The translations under genes were made by a program, and so were the position numbers. Below are positions 11,036 to 22,162 of a stretch of DNA of 64,000 bases, piece by piece. Position 1 is the stretch's first letter. Each line of letters begins with the position of its first letter. Origin of the DNA: Leuctra nigra (Eukaryota; Arthropoda; Insecta; Plecoptera; Leuctridae); assembly GCA_934045905.1 (NCBI GenBank), contig OW203766.1, positions 12,896,745 through 12,960,744 on the forward strand. The letters are read 5' to 3'. The notes below the pieces were generated by a model. The model was not told the origin of the DNA, did no database searches, and worked only from the letters and a program-made list of their open reading frames with translations.

Positions 11036-11548
11036 GTCAATTAACTCTTACATGACATTTAGTCTCATGTCCTTTCAGTGACACAAGTCTCTTTGTGTAC
11101 AAAATTCATTGGAGACGGTCATTTTTAAAATGGTTTAAGATACAAACACTCACAAAAATATTCTTTATCGTAGTGAATTTTCCTATAACCAATTAAAGAT
11201 ATATCTCCTCACCATATTTCTCATGAAAACAGCAAATCTAATTATTTTCGTTATTTGAGTAATATTTTGGAGCAGTTGAACAGAGAGTTTTACTCTTTTT
11301 TTAGACATCTTCACATTCCATTCTGTCAAATATGCTGTAAAATGGGATAAACAATAGATTATTAATGCTAATTTTGAAGTACCTACAAGTATCTAGTATC
11401 TACTGTCTAACCACATTTATGTATACCTTTTTTATTTTGGTACTAGTCAAAATGTATGTATTCAGCACTTTTAATGGAATGTGGTCTCTGTGGTTGTTCT
11501 TGTTCAGTTCTAAGGTGCGTTGTTTAAATTCCGTATTTCTTGCTCCAG
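11036..11548. other. Intron 5 (513 bp)
   Basis: Phase-0 AT-rich intron ending TTGCTCCAG. No repeat with definable ends and no gene are seen. Confidence 0.7.
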
Positions 11549-11718
11549 ACGAAGGAGGCTGTGAACGGTCTGAAGCCCGGCATCGACCAGGTGGAGTACG
11601 AGAGAGACAGGGTGATGAAGAAAGCCAACAAGGAACAAGGAGAGCAAGTGAGACGCACCGTGGACAAGCTGAGAGAGGAGTGGTCTCAGCTGAACCGAGC
11701 GCTCGTGGAGAGGCATGC
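11549..11718 (+). CDS. Dys: Dystrophin exon: rod helix (residues 637-692, split Ala 693)
   Basis: 170-nt exon, phase 0 in and phase 2 out, donor CATGC|GTAAGG. It encodes TKEAVNGLKPGIDQVEYE...EQVRRTVDKLREEWSQLNRA, a classic spectrin-repeat helix with Trp in LREEWSQLN. The split Ala codon (GC|C) joins the next exon to give VERHARWLKCSEMW. Confidence 0.83.
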
Positions 11719-11781
11719 GTAAGGACTCTTCATTTATCTGGCATTTGCCACAGAACTGACATGAAATTGTCTTTGTCTTCG

Positions 11782-11868
11782 ATCATTTCAAGATGCAAGG
11801 ATATCATAGCGCTGGAAATCATAAAAAAATCATTCCAGTGCTGTGATATCCTTGCACCTTGAAATGAT
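11782..11868. repeat. 87-bp foldback hairpin
   Basis: ATCATTTCAAG, then ATGCAAGGATATCA, on the left pair with TGATATCCTTGCA, then CTTGAAATGAT, on the right, around a short A-rich loop. It is probably a tiny MITE; no duplication is assigned. Confidence 0.7.
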
Positions 11869-12034
11869 TTCAGAATTTTGAAATAAATCATTCTTTTGGA
11901 ACATAACCAAACAATCACTTCCAATTAATATTTAGAACTGCTTTGTGGTCAATGATCATTAAGGAATAATAGGGAATATGCAAAAGTTTTTTAATGCTGT
12001 TAAAATACAATATTTCAAAATAACGTTTTTGTTG

Positions 12035-12318
12035 TTGTTGGTAAAACACACTATGTATTTTAACACAAAAAGTGTAAATTTTCATTCATAAATAAGGAAT
12101 TAAAAATCGGTGTAAATTTTTCCGGGAATAAGCCATTCCGGCGAGTGATGTCATATTTTATTGTAGTCATGGCAACATCATTTGTTGGTTGTTAAAAATG
12201 ACATCCCTGGCCGGTATGGCGTTTTCCCGCCAAAATTTACACCGATTTTTAATTTCTGTATTTATGAATGAAAATTTACGCTTTTTATGTAAAAATAGTA
12301 GTGTTTTTTTACCAACAA
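12035..12318. repeat. 284-bp foldback MITE-like element
   Basis: Arms of about 95 bp start TTGTTGGTAAAACAC and end with the complement. They share AAAAAGTGTAAATTTTCATT and TTAAAAATCGGTGTAAAT in opposite orientation. The interior carries ATGACATCCCTGGCCGG. It is non-coding. No clear target duplication is seen. Confidence 0.75.
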
Positions 12319-12545
12319 ATATGTTGTTTAGTACACAGGTAAATTGATGATACTGATTTACTGATGGTAAATTAAAATATAATGTAATTTGGATTTTGTT
12401 GAAACTATTTCTGACTACAAGTACAAACATTTATTTGGAAGAACATATTTATCTTACTTAGAAAGCAGAAACATCCATCTGTGGATCAACATTGAGACGC
12501 AATGGTTAGTTAAATCCTGGTTTGATGATGTCTCTATCTCCGCAG

Positions 12546-12833
12546 CCGCTGGCTGAAATGCTCCGAGATGTGGCACTCGGCCGCCAACAGCTGCCAGCTG
12601 CTCGGCGATTGGCTTACGCGTGCCGAGACGCAGGTCTCAAGTTGGTCGACGCCGGCCGAGGGGCGCAACCGCCTCAAGGAGCTGGAGAAGGCGGTGACGA
12701 CGAAGCATCGCGCGATGAACCAGCTGGTCAACACCGCCAGCGACATCGACTCCGAGGAGCTCAGCAAGAGGGTGACGGAGTTGAACACCAGGTGGCAGCA
12801 GTTGCTGGCGTCCATTGCAACGCAGAGAGATAG
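12546..12833 (+). CDS. Dys: Dystrophin exon: spectrin repeat (residues 693-788, split Arg 789)
   Basis: 288-nt exon from CTCCGCAG to GATAG|GTGAGT, phase 2/2. It holds nearly a whole repeat: RWLKCSEMWHSAANSCQLL, then GDWLTRAETQVSSW (the 'WL...E' signature of helix A), then RLKELEKAVTTKHRAMNQLV, then LSKRVTELNTRWQQLLASI. The frame is coherent and two conserved Trp positions are in place. The minus-strand and other-frame open frames over this exon are shadows. Confidence 0.87.
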   Translation, partial: PLAEMLRDVALGRQQLPAARRLAYACRDAGLKLVDAGRGAQPPQGAGEGGDDEASRDEPAGQHRQRHRLRGAQQEGDGVEHQVAAVAGVHCNAER

Positions 12834-14337
12834 GTGAGTTGGCAAACTATATCACAGAGTACAATACGGTCTCTGTGCCTGATGGTTTTTACTTTTTACC
12901 CTGAAGATTCAAAATTTCAGAATGTTTATGGAATTTCATATTTTTAAAATGTTTTTTCCTTTCTCTGTATATGAATTTTTTACTTACTACGTCCAATTCG
13001 GCAATTCCTAAACTACCTAAGGCTGCGTTTCACCAAGATTAGAGGCTCCTAAACCAGGTTTACCGCCTCTAACCCGGGTTTGGAATCTTGGTGAAACGCA
13101 GCCTAAGTAATACAATGTTTTTCTTGACAATCAGAGAATTCAAAATAATATAAAAGAAATGTAGATAATTATTCCAAAAGTCGTTACCTACTTCAAATAT
13201 CTATTCTATTTGTTCTTTATTAACATTTTAGAGACCAAATTATATTCAATATCATGATTCTTGTCCCTATAACGTTGGCATCACAAGTGCTTCTTCTACC
13301 AGATTTATGTTTTGAATTCTTGCAAATCTAATATCCTAGGTCGTAAAGCACACCCTAAAATGTCAGTAAAAACTGTGCAATCTGCACATGTGCCAGTGTT
13401 TTTGTCTTCCTGCCCGACCTATGCAGATGACGGCTATGAATCTGTGGGTTAACATTAGCTGCCAGCTGTGTGCAGTGCAATGATGTTTAATAGTTTCCCG
13501 GTTGTTTCCGTGTGAAAACGTTGTGTTCACTGCTGGTATGCATGTTGTGTCTGTGGTTACAGGCTAGTGGCTACTATGAAATACTGTTGATGGATGTCTA
13601 TAGTCATCAGGGAAGAGAGTGATTTCAAAACTTACTGGTTTGGTTATGTTATTGTGTACACCCACTTCCACTTGTTCCTATACCGGTTTCCTATAAGTAT
13701 AAATAAACCAACATGGGGATTTGACCGTCTTCTTTTGACGGTGACCCTACTTTGTATGATGTTTTTTTCTGCCAATTATTGAAGTTAGCTGAGCAAAATT
13801 AAATTTATAACTTCTTTGTCGGGAAACATTTTCAATCAAAGTGCAATTCAGTTTCTGTCAAAGACAGCATTTAACCTTGTGCCTGTCTGCTCTATTTTCT
13901 TGGATTATGATCTTGGATTATGAATTTGGATTGTGGACACTTCACTCTTGGACTGATATTTGAAGATTTTTTTTTAAATTTTCTTCGTTTTGAAGATTTA
14001 GTAGTATTTTTTGTATAAGTATGTAGATCGATTTTTGGCATACATACATATAATACATACCTTGGTATGTGGTTTTTTAAAGTTTTTGCAAGCAACGGAT
14101 AACTTCGCTTTTTATTTTTTTGAGTGGACTACTAGTATGAAACTTATTTTGGGTAAGAAGTAAGGACTGACATGCAGTCACATCTCAGGATTTATTTAGG
14201 CGATTTCGTTCTTGTGGAACTGCACAAAAGCATGATAATAATAATGATTGATTCCAAATAAAAGATGATACTTGTTGACAGATTATTTTTTTATTATCAT
14301 GTTTCATCAATCATCATATAATATCCTTTTGCTTCAG
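12834..14337. other. Intron 7
   Basis: 1504-bp phase-2 AT-rich intron with one tiny Harbinger-like MITE at 13021-13103. The rest shows nothing recognisable. Confidence 0.7.
13021..13103. mobile_element. 83-bp Harbinger-like MITE (family B), TSD TAA
   Basis: GGCTGCGTTTCACCAAGATT at the left is repeated in inverse at the right, with TAA on both sides (13018-13020, 13104-13106). Inside, CTAAACCAGGTTTACCGCC forms part of a second dyad, so the element can fold almost end to end. The same family makes the nested pair at 44828-45062. Confidence 0.87.
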
Positions 14338-14476
14338 AATTGCCGCCACGGAAACCACCTCAAAGGACCTCCCTGCATCGGTCAAGGTCAGCCTGGAGCA
14401 GGTCAAAGCCCTGCTGGATTCGTCGGCCAACCCATCCGACGACACCTCGTTGGCCGTCCGACTCAGCATGGTCAAG
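14338..14476 (+). CDS. Dys: Dystrophin exon (residues 789-835)
   Basis: 139-nt exon from TTGCTTCAG to GTCAAG|GTAAGC, phase 2 in and phase 0 out. It completes Arg and reads IAATETTSKDLPASVKVSL, then EQVKALLDSSANPSDD, then TSLAVRLSMVK. It forms the start of another helical unit after the loop. Its short length and phase agree with the neighbours. Confidence 0.8.
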
Positions 14477-15622
14477 GTAAGCCACCTCCAATAATAGATC
14501 AATCAACGACTAAGTGGTGAGGCTTTGATGTGACACCACGTTGGCAGCCGCCCAAGGTTCGGGGTATTAATAGTCGGGCCAATGACTTGAGCTATTGTCA
14601 CCGCTGGCTGAGTGGGCTGTTCAGTGTTTATTGTTCTTGCTGCACTTGTGGATCGGCTTCCTGTTTGCTCTGTGAATATCGTTGTTGTGTGGGCGGCGTT
14701 TGCTCATCTTCGTCATTAATTACATCTCATTCGGCTGCCAAACGGGTCAAGATTACTGCTGTGACACAAAGTCAGTTTCCTAATGGATTTCAAGAAGTAG
14801 AAATAGCTTTAGTTGTACTGAATTACTCGAAATAATAAACCATGTTTATTTGATGAAGTTATTTTTGTCTTTTGTAGTAACTGTGTAAACAACTCGAGGA
14901 CTGCATCACTATTATTTAAATAGAACAATTAAAGTTTATTTCAAAATGGAGATTGAAACCAAATCAAATATAACATTGGATGGATTTATGTAACTGTTCA
15001 TTTGATTGCTTTCTGTACAAGAGAAGAGAGAATACAAGATAAATACAAATCTCCATTTCTACGGGTATTTTGTTTCTACAGGTTTCCAGTTGTCAAAAGT
15101 ACACTTTACTGTTTCAGAAGCAATAAAGCTCAACCATTCAGGTTTTCTCGAACTTCAAAGTGGACTTTTGACAACTTAAAAGTTGTTAAAACACAAAATA
15201 TACCCCAGAAGTAGAGCATAATTATGTAGACCACATAAGCCTATTCTCTTGTGGTACTGATACTGGTGGCATTCTAATTATTGAGAGTAGCAAGCCACAT
15301 TTGGCAAAATTCTTTAAAAAAAAATCGTTTTTAGCATCCCTTCCATTGCAGTCAGCTGAGAGCTACCGTCACTTTCGTCACTTTTCACTTTCAGTCAGAT
15401 CATCCCCACTTGATCGTACTGAGAGACGTACAAATGGTGCGATACTACGCTTGAAGTGAACTCCACTGCAGTGTGTGTTCATGAATTATTTGATTTCATG
15501 CGCAGCTTAACTAATGGTTTCAAATCTATATGTCTTGCTCTCGCCTATTACTTCCTGACAATCCATTTGACTGTGAAGAGAGTTAACTTGTGCTTCAAAT
15601 GCTTGGTTTCTGCTTGTCTCAG
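14477..15622. other. Intron 8
   Basis: 1146-bp phase-0 intron. A weak inverted pair around AGTTGTCAAAAGTACACTTT at about 15086-15177 may be an old MITE. The 101-codon frame at 14530-14835 is not supported by splice signals or motifs. Confidence 0.65.
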
Positions 15623-15859
15623 GCACGACAAGAAGAGGTGAGCGCGCTGCTCAACGCCTCGCCGAGCAAGGCGATGTCGCAAGCCGCCACCGGACTGGCG
15701 GAGCACCGCGAGTACATCCAGTGCAAGCTGTCGTCGCTCAAGCGCTACACCGCCACGCTCGACGCCATCATCGCGTGGGTCATGGAGACGAAGACACGCA
15801 TCAACATCAGCAAGGAGCTGCCGGAGGTGGACAAGAAGAGGGTCATCGACAACATCATG
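15623..15859 (+). CDS. Dys: Dystrophin exon: spectrin-repeat helices (residues 836-914)
   Basis: 237-nt exon from CTTGTCTCAG to ATCATG|GTGAGA, phase 0/0. It encodes ARQEEVSALLNASPSKAMSQ, then LAEHREYIQCKLSSLKRY, then TATLDAIIAWVMETKTRINI, then SKELPEVDKKRVIDNIM. The 'AWV.ETK.RI..SKELPE' stretch is one I associate with the insect dystrophin rod, and it is among the best identity clues here. The start is set by the acceptor, because the frame upstream is intronic. Confidence 0.85.
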
Positions 15860-16355
15860 GTGAGAGTCGAGATGACTGTTCAGTTGGGGGTGGAGGTAAT
15901 TCCATCGTCTTCTGGATTGCCTCCTGGGATGCCGAAACCGGTTAGCCGTTCTTGTTTCCTCACCATTTTACGCTTCTGCTCCCTCCAACTGCCACTCCAA
16001 CAATTCTTTCCATTTTCTCTCTGTCATCTTGTTATTTCTCCCTTCTTACTTTCCCCCGATCTACTCATCTCTCCTCAACATCTTTGTTAATATTTCACTC
16101 CACTTCGCTGTCAGAAGCTCAGCCTTCCTTTTATTCACACTCACTGTTTTTAAATTATCTCCTGGGAATTCTCTATTCTCACATTCTTTTAAATTTTGAG
16201 AGATATCAAAAACAATTTTTACATTCATTTTGTGAACCAAATAACTTGGTTCTCCCTATTCCCAGAGAATTGTTTTATGCTCTGACATTTTTTATCCTAT
16301 TCCTGCAAGCTTATTTCTGCTAAGTGAGTCGACCGAGTGAATGATTGCTTTGCAG
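15860..16355. other. Intron 9 (496 bp), pyrimidine-rich
   Basis: Phase-0 intron, strongly C/T-rich between about 15960 and 16090. The open frame that runs into it from the exon is a read-through. No repeat is recognised. Confidence 0.7.
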
Positions 16356-16463
16356 ACTTGCGTGGAGGACCGTGAGACCGAGGTGACGGAAGTTCTCGAG
16401 AACTTCACCAACTTGGAGAAGGAATGTGAAGCGGCCAAGCAAGCGGTCTCGGTGGAGCTGCAG
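16356..16463 (+). CDS. Dys: Dystrophin exon (residues 915-950)
   Basis: 108-nt exon from GCTTTGCAG to CTGCAG|GTCAGT, phase 0/0, too short to stand out as an open frame. It encodes TCVEDRETEVTEVLENFT, then NLEKECEAAKQAVSVELQ, a continuous amphipathic helix that extends directly from NIM of the preceding exon and into EKIRKLRDDW of the next. Confidence 0.8.
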
Positions 16464-17261
16464 GTCAGTACGAGGTCAACTTATAATTCAACAGATCAAC
16501 ACACACTTCCTCCAACATAGACGTTTCCATTATAGTCCAGTAATTGTGTGATTATACCCACCACTAATTGCAACAGAAAGTTTCAATACATGAATCGATT
16601 CAGAAAAGTGTCCTCTACAACATATCCAAAATCGCCCAAAATCTCTGTACGGAAAAAGGGTTTTAATGACTTTTAACCCTCTTAGTGCCAAGAGCCGATA
16701 TAGTACAGGAGCAAATGTAATTCCGCTCGATTGGAGTGCCGAAATTGATTTTTTCATAATTATCGATTGTTTACATCATTCTTAATATTACCTGACGTGC
16801 CTTCAATTTTTTTGGTGGCCATCTTAGAAAATATGGGGGAAAACGTAAATTTTACAAATTATTTAATTGTTGGTAGAGGAAAGGTTGAAAAATTATGAAA
16901 TAATTCACTAAATCTAAATCAAATGTGGAGACTTGAAAAAAAAATACGCCGTGAACGACATTTAATTTTTTCATTGTTGGAATTGACCAATCACGTTTCT
17001 GTGTTTTTTTGCTCTCAATTTATTACGAAACGCGTGGACTTAGACTAAAATATGTGGAATTAAAAATTGTAGGCAATTTCATTGTGAACAATATGCATTT
17101 TACAAAATTTTACTGCGACCAACAGTTTTCAGTTAAGAGCAATTATTGTGCGACCTTCCGAGTTAAGTCATCACCTCAGTAGATGCCATGGCCCCATACA
17201 CGGTCAATAGTCCAGAGTCTAAGCTGCAAAAAGGGGCCTAACCCGCACCTCTGTAACGTAT

Positions 17262-17970
17262 GAAAAGTTCTCCGAAATTAGACTAGGGTGGGTGGGCCAA
17301 AATGCCAAATTTGTCAAAAAGTCATTGTTGTCATTATCAAATAATCAAATCATATCAACCTAGTCGAGTAGCATATCAAATGAAAGCTTATCTTTAGAAC
17401 AATTATTAAAAATATATATCACCATTGTAAAGTTGATACAGAGGTCAAAAGAGGTCAAAAAGTAGTCAAAATCAAAATTTTTAAGTATTCCAGGAAAATG
17501 CGGTATCTTCGTCCCTAATAAAGATCATAACAAACTTTTTTATATTAATTGATCCGATATGAATCTGATTATAACATATTAAAAGTTATCCAAAATTGTT
17601 CTTTGAACATGAATGGGCTAATGAATCTGTCATATAGTTTATAAGGGCAATTTTTATTTTGAGTGCAAAATCTAAGATTATACCTATTTCCTAGCCACTA
17701 GGTACTTATAACTAAAGGTTTTTTGGTGTAAAACGATACAGAACAATGCTGTCTAAAACATATCAAAAGTTCTCCAACTTTTGATTAGGGTGGTTGGGCC
17801 AAATTTCAAAATTTTGATTAAACTCATTGTTGTCATTTTCAAATTATCAAATTATATCAACCTAGTCGAGTAGCATATCAAATGAGTGCTTATGATTAGT
17901 ACAACAAATTAAAATATATATGACCATTTAAAAGGTCATACAAAGGTCATGAGAGGCCAAAACATGGTAA
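17262..17970. repeat. Internal direct repeats, ~220 bp, ~500 bp apart
   Basis: Both units contain AAAGTTCTCC, GGGCCAAA, TCATTGTTGTCATT, CCTAGTCGAGTAGCATATCA and a run of 'aggtca' motifs. A shorter piece with AACATATTAAAAGTTATCC lies between them near 17573. They belong to the host TIR element rather than to the LINE. Confidence 0.75.
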
Positions 17971-17994
17971 AATTTTCCTCGCTGCATTATAATT

Positions 17995-18516
17995 ATTACA
18001 CTATATCGCTCCCCACTGGGAAATTATGATATCTTCTTAAATACACTAGACTCTATATTGCAAAACATAACAACACATGAAAACAAAGACTTATTAATAT
18101 TAGGAGACTTTAACATAGACTTTAACAAAGACTCGGCCCCTCAAAGGAATCTAACAAACCTTCTATTAGCGTATAACATGAGGGCAACAATAAAGGAACC
18201 TACAAGATTTGATCAAATACATAATACCTCCTCTACCATCGACAACATAATAACTAACATACCATCCGAGAACTTTATGACTGGGGTAATTGAAAACTGC
18301 CTCTCAGATCACACTGCCCAAAAAATATCAATTCAGATACAACCAAACAAGCCAATTCCTAAAATTATGAAAAGGAGAAAATTCAATGATGAAAATATCA
18401 AATCATTCAATGAAACGCTTCATGAAACTGATTGGTCAAAAGATCTACGCCAGATGAAAAATACAATGCATTTGAAGCAATATTCCTACAAGAACTCGAC
18501 AATCATTTTCCATTAA
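17995..18516 (+). pseudogene. LINE endonuclease domain, truncated at 5' end and frameshifted
   Basis: The frame is open from about 17995 and reads YRSPLGNYDIFLNTLDSIL, LLILGDFNIDFN (the GDFN motif), STIDNIITNI and ENCLSDHTAQ (the SDH motif). These are late motifs of the apurinic-type endonuclease of LINEs, which nicks target DNA to prime reverse transcription. Everything before YRSP is missing. Near 18440-18470 the frame shifts: the sense continues in the next frame as PDEKYNAFEAIFLQEL, while this frame runs on to a stop at 18516. Confidence 0.85.
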
Positions 18517-19481
18517 AAATAGTAAAAATCAAACAAAAGCAAATAATACCTAGCTGGATAACAAAAGGAATAAAGGTATCGAGACTCAACTTAAAATTTC
18601 TATTTCAGTTAAATAAACACTCTCAGAGTGACTTCACAAAATCATACTATAAATCCTACAAAAGGACATACAAGAAAACTCTCAGAGCAGCTAAAAATCT
18701 AGATATACTTAATAAAATCAAAAGTTGTGATGTGAAATCACGATCAAAATTTATTTGGAATACAATAAATACACAAACAAATAATATTAAGATACATTCT
18801 TCAGAAAACATTAAAATCTTAGACGATAACAAACTAATAATAACGGATCAAAAGAAAATATCTAATGCATTCAACAAAGAATATGCCACTGCGGCCAAAA
18901 ATCTAACAGATAACTCTCTTGCAAACGAAAATGCATTTCTGGAACACATGCCATCCGTAGAAAGCGCACCAACTAATTCAATCTTTATCCATTCAACTTG
19001 TCCAAAAGAAATTGTAAATATAACGTACACTTTAAAAAATAAACATTCTAGCGGTTTAGATGGCATACCAGTATCACTTATTAAAAAATGTATTGTAAAC
19101 ATTAGTAATCCATTAAATGAGATATTTAACTCTAGCCTTGAACACGGAATATTTCCAGATAAACTAAAAATCTCAAAAATAATACCAATACACAAAAAAG
19201 GAGAAAAGAATAAAGTAGGAAATTATCGCCCTATATCCCTACTTCCAGCAGTATCAAAAATTTTAGAAAAAATAATACACAACAGACTCACATCATTCTT
19301 GGAACTAGAAAATCAACTAACTAATAAACAGAACGGATTTAGAAAAGGGAAATCAACAAATAATACAATAAGTAACTTCTTAGATAAAGTAATCAAAGTG
19401 ATAAATAATAAAGACCATGTGATGGGAATTTTCTGTGACCTCACAAGGCGTTTGACTGCATTCACCACAACACACTACTGA
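18432..19481 (+). pseudogene. LINE linker and N-terminal half of reverse transcriptase
   Basis: This carries the post-endonuclease helical region and then RT motifs: LKNKHSSGLDGIPVSLIKK, LKISKIIPIHKKGEKNKVGN followed by YRPISLLPAVSKILEKII, and NGFRKGKSTNNTI. After VMGIFCDLT a one-base loss near 19444-19448 (within ACAAGGCG) throws the frame off. The expected AFDCIHHNTLL appears in the neighbouring frame from 19448. The Asp of FCDLT is the first catalytic Asp of RT. Confidence 0.9.
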
Positions 19482-20566
19482 TAAAGCTAGAGAGATACGG
19501 CATAAGAGGCATAGCTCATAAACTTCTTGAATCTTATCTATCAAACAGAATCCAATATGTCGAAATAACTGCAAATGACGCACACAATAAAGAATCAAAA
19601 TTTTTATCTGAGCCACTCCTGGTAACTACAGGAGTACCTCAAGGATCAATCCTGGGCCCACTTCTTTTCATAATTTTCATTAATGATCTACCAAACACAC
19701 TAGAAAATGCCGAACTATTTGCAGATGACACTAGTATAATAGTCAAGGCAAATAGCAAAGAGAATCTCAAGTTAAATGCAGAAAAGGTTGTGGAAGATGC
19801 GACAAAATGGTTCCAGGATAACAAACTTGTGCTAAATTCAACCAAAACTAACTTCATCCTTTTTAACAACAAAAACTACGACACTGACAGCTTCGAAACA
19901 ATTAGTAACAACATTGACAACTCAGAAATAAAGAAAGTAGATAATACAAAATTTCTCGGCATCACTATTGAAAGAAAACTAAACTGGAATCGCCATTGTG
20001 AAACTCTAAAAAATAAATTAAGTTCTGCGTGCTTTGCCCTTAAAGTAGTAAGACAAACAACAAATTTGAAAACATCAAAAATTGCCTCCTACGCAAATTT
20101 TGAGTCACACCTGCGATACGCAATAGAACACTGGGGAAATTCAAGTCAGGCTAGCAAAATATTTAAACTTCAAAAACGAGCAATCAGAACAATCTTAGGG
20201 CTTAAGAATAAAAAGGGTACTTTCATAAAGCCACACTGCAAGAGTCACTTTATAAAACACAAAATCCTAACAACACACAGCCTGTACATATACGAATGCA
20301 CACTCAATACTAAGAAGAACATACAACAACATACACTCAACGAACATATACACTCACACGACACAAGAATAAAATCACACGTTCACACAACAAACTATAG
20401 AACAAAACAAACACAAAAAAACTCAAAATATATCAAATGTAAGCTGTACAACAAACTACCTGAAAACATAAAAAATATTACAGATATTAATAGATTTAAG
20501 TATTTACTCAAGACATTTCTAGTGCAAAAGGCTTATTATTCGCTAGAAGAATATATGAATGAATGA
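19448..20566 (+). pseudogene. LINE C-terminal half of reverse transcriptase and tail
   Basis: In this frame AFDCIHHNTLLIKLERYGI, TTGVPQGSILGPLLFIIFIN and AELFADDTSIIV follow in order. FADD (19718-19729) holds the second and third catalytic Asp residues. After it come DATKWFQDNKLVLNSTKTN, FLGITIERKLNWNRHC (the thumb-side motif) and the usual Lys/His-rich C-terminus ending FLVQKAYYSLEEYMNE. The region after the frameshift is otherwise intact, so decay is modest. Confidence 0.9.
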
Positions 20567-21360
20567 AATAATGAATAAATGGAACCATGTATATTGAACG
20601 ATCGTCTATTTAACATAGAAACGGTACCTACTCTTAGCATAAAAATATATATATTTTTTTTTAACTATTAGCAATATTTTAGCAATATGATATTCCATAC
20701 ACCCTGAACAAAGCATATCTATGCTTAAGGGTCTCATGCATTGTACTTGTACCTTGTCTATTGGAAATAAACTTACTTACTTACTTACTTACATGTTTTC
20801 GAAGATTTAAGTCTCTTTGAGTGTAATTTGACGTTTTGCGAGGTCCATATTTCCCAAACGATGAGATTTAGAGGAAAACGCTCAGAGAGCTATTTGTGTT
20901 CATTTAGGATGGTGAACAATTCTGCCAAGTTTCGTCAAAATCGGAGTAACATGAAAGAAAGTTTTTTTGCAAAGATGGAATTAACATGGGAAATTAACTT
21001 AAAAAGTCATTAAAACCCTTTTTCCGTACAGCGATTTCGGTCGATTTTGGATATGTTGTAGAGGACACTTTTCTGAATCAACCCGTACCAAAAACGCTTC
21101 TGTTGCAATTAGTGGTGGGTTATGCTGTTTTTTTCACTAGAATTACTGGACTATTAGGAAGCAATGGAAAAATAAAATAAAAATTTACTACATCTTGGTA
21201 GAAAATGAACCATGATTTTTGAACTTTACTCCTGGCTAGAATAAATACTCAGTTTATTTTCCTCATGGGATCTTGATAAACTATCAATTTTAAATTTATG
21301 TATGTCATAGTAAAAAATGGAAATGAAAGTTGACGAACCCTCTAAATTTGAAGATTTTAA

Positions 21361-22162
21361 CCCTGCGTTACCAACGTGGGGTTTCTCAAACCCCACGAAT
21401 TGTTTTTTCCCCTTTGTTTCATTACTAAGTTGCAATATCAACCCTGCCTACTCAGTACCTTCAAGTTGAACTGTCTAGCAATGAAAACTATCGATAGATC
21501 GAACTAGATATGCTTAGTTTTATAATTGTGGTAATTCAACATTATTTTGGGTGTAGGAAACCCCACCTCCGCAATGGCGTGACCAAGCTGAGTTTCAAGG
21601 TCACACCTAAATATTAATTAAATATTGATTAAAGCATATTAAAGTGGGTGTTCACAATTTTTTTTGATCAATGTGAATATTAGAAGACACTTGATGAACA
21701 TTTGACCTAAAAAATCTCGATATAAATTTCAAAACAAATAATTAAATTTATCGGTCATTTTTTTTAGCACAGAATTCCCATAAGAGATAAAAACGTAAAA
21801 ACTTGAATTCCATATTTTTTTACGGGAAGAAAACAACATCTACATGATCAGTCGAAGAGTCTTCTTCAGTAATATTGTTAATTAAAAATTCAAATTTTTA
21901 CATTTTAAATTTTTTTGATTTTATTTGTGTGCCAATGCCAAAAAAGCAGGCATTTATTGTTAAAATTTTACAAATACATAATTATTTTTAAATATTTAAC
22001 TTTTCTACTCTTAGTACATAGTAATACTAATAACAATCCCTTCTGTAAAGACCAAAATACTAGATTTAATTCCAGCATGTTGCAAAAGCTATTTTACTTT
22101 TGGGGTTTCTTACACCCCGCCTCCGTAATGGTGGGAAAAAATGGGACCTCATGAATGCAGGG
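21361..22162. mobile_element. piggyBac-like non-autonomous element, TSD TTAA
   Basis: The ends are CCCTGCGTTA and ATGCAGGG, flanked by TTAA at 21357-21360 and 22163-22166, the piggyBac rule (TTAA target, CCC ends). Subterminal GTGGGGTTTCTCAAACCCCA at the left and TTGGGGTTTCTTACACCCC at the right are paired, and a third such motif lies near 21550. The 802-bp interior is AT-rich and non-coding. Confidence 0.82.

Larger units (their letters stand above)
11719..12545. other. Intron 6 with two foldback repeats
   Basis: 827-bp phase-2 intron. It contains a small hairpin at 11782-11868 and a 284-bp foldback at 12035-12318. The rest is AT-rich with no gene. Confidence 0.7.
17988..20792 (+). mobile_element. 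5'-truncated LINE (non-LTR retrotransposon) with (CTTA)n tail
   Basis: The element starts inside the endonuclease domain and ends in a TTAC/CTTA tail (about 20771-20792) after AATAAA. It holds endonuclease, reverse transcriptase and C-terminal regions on the + strand and is inactivated by 5' truncation and two frameshifts. It sits wholly inside the 4.6-kb TIR element. Clade (Jockey/CR1-like) cannot be fixed by eye. Confidence 0.9.
16533..21153. mobile_element. 4.6-kb element with ~140-bp terminal inverted repeats, TSD TTA
   Basis: The first 140 bp or so (TAGTCCAGTAATT, ACCCACCACTAATTGCAACA, CAACATATCCAAAATCG, then GTACGGAAAAAGGGTTTT) recur in inverse at about 21000-21153. The outer edges carry TTA at 16530-16532 and 21154-21156. 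That fits PIF/Harbinger (TWA); TA with GTCCAG ends, as in Tc1/mariner, is an alternative. Within it are two ~220-bp direct repeats (about 17262 and 17763) sharing CCTAGTCGAGTAGCATATCA. No transposase is seen, so this is a non-autonomous element enlarged by a later LINE insertion. Without the LINE it is about 1.8 kb. Confidence 0.8.

Noticed and set aside
14530..14835. 101-codon open frame after exon 8
   Set aside because: Cys-rich appearance but no donor/acceptor pair that would join it to the dystrophin frame.
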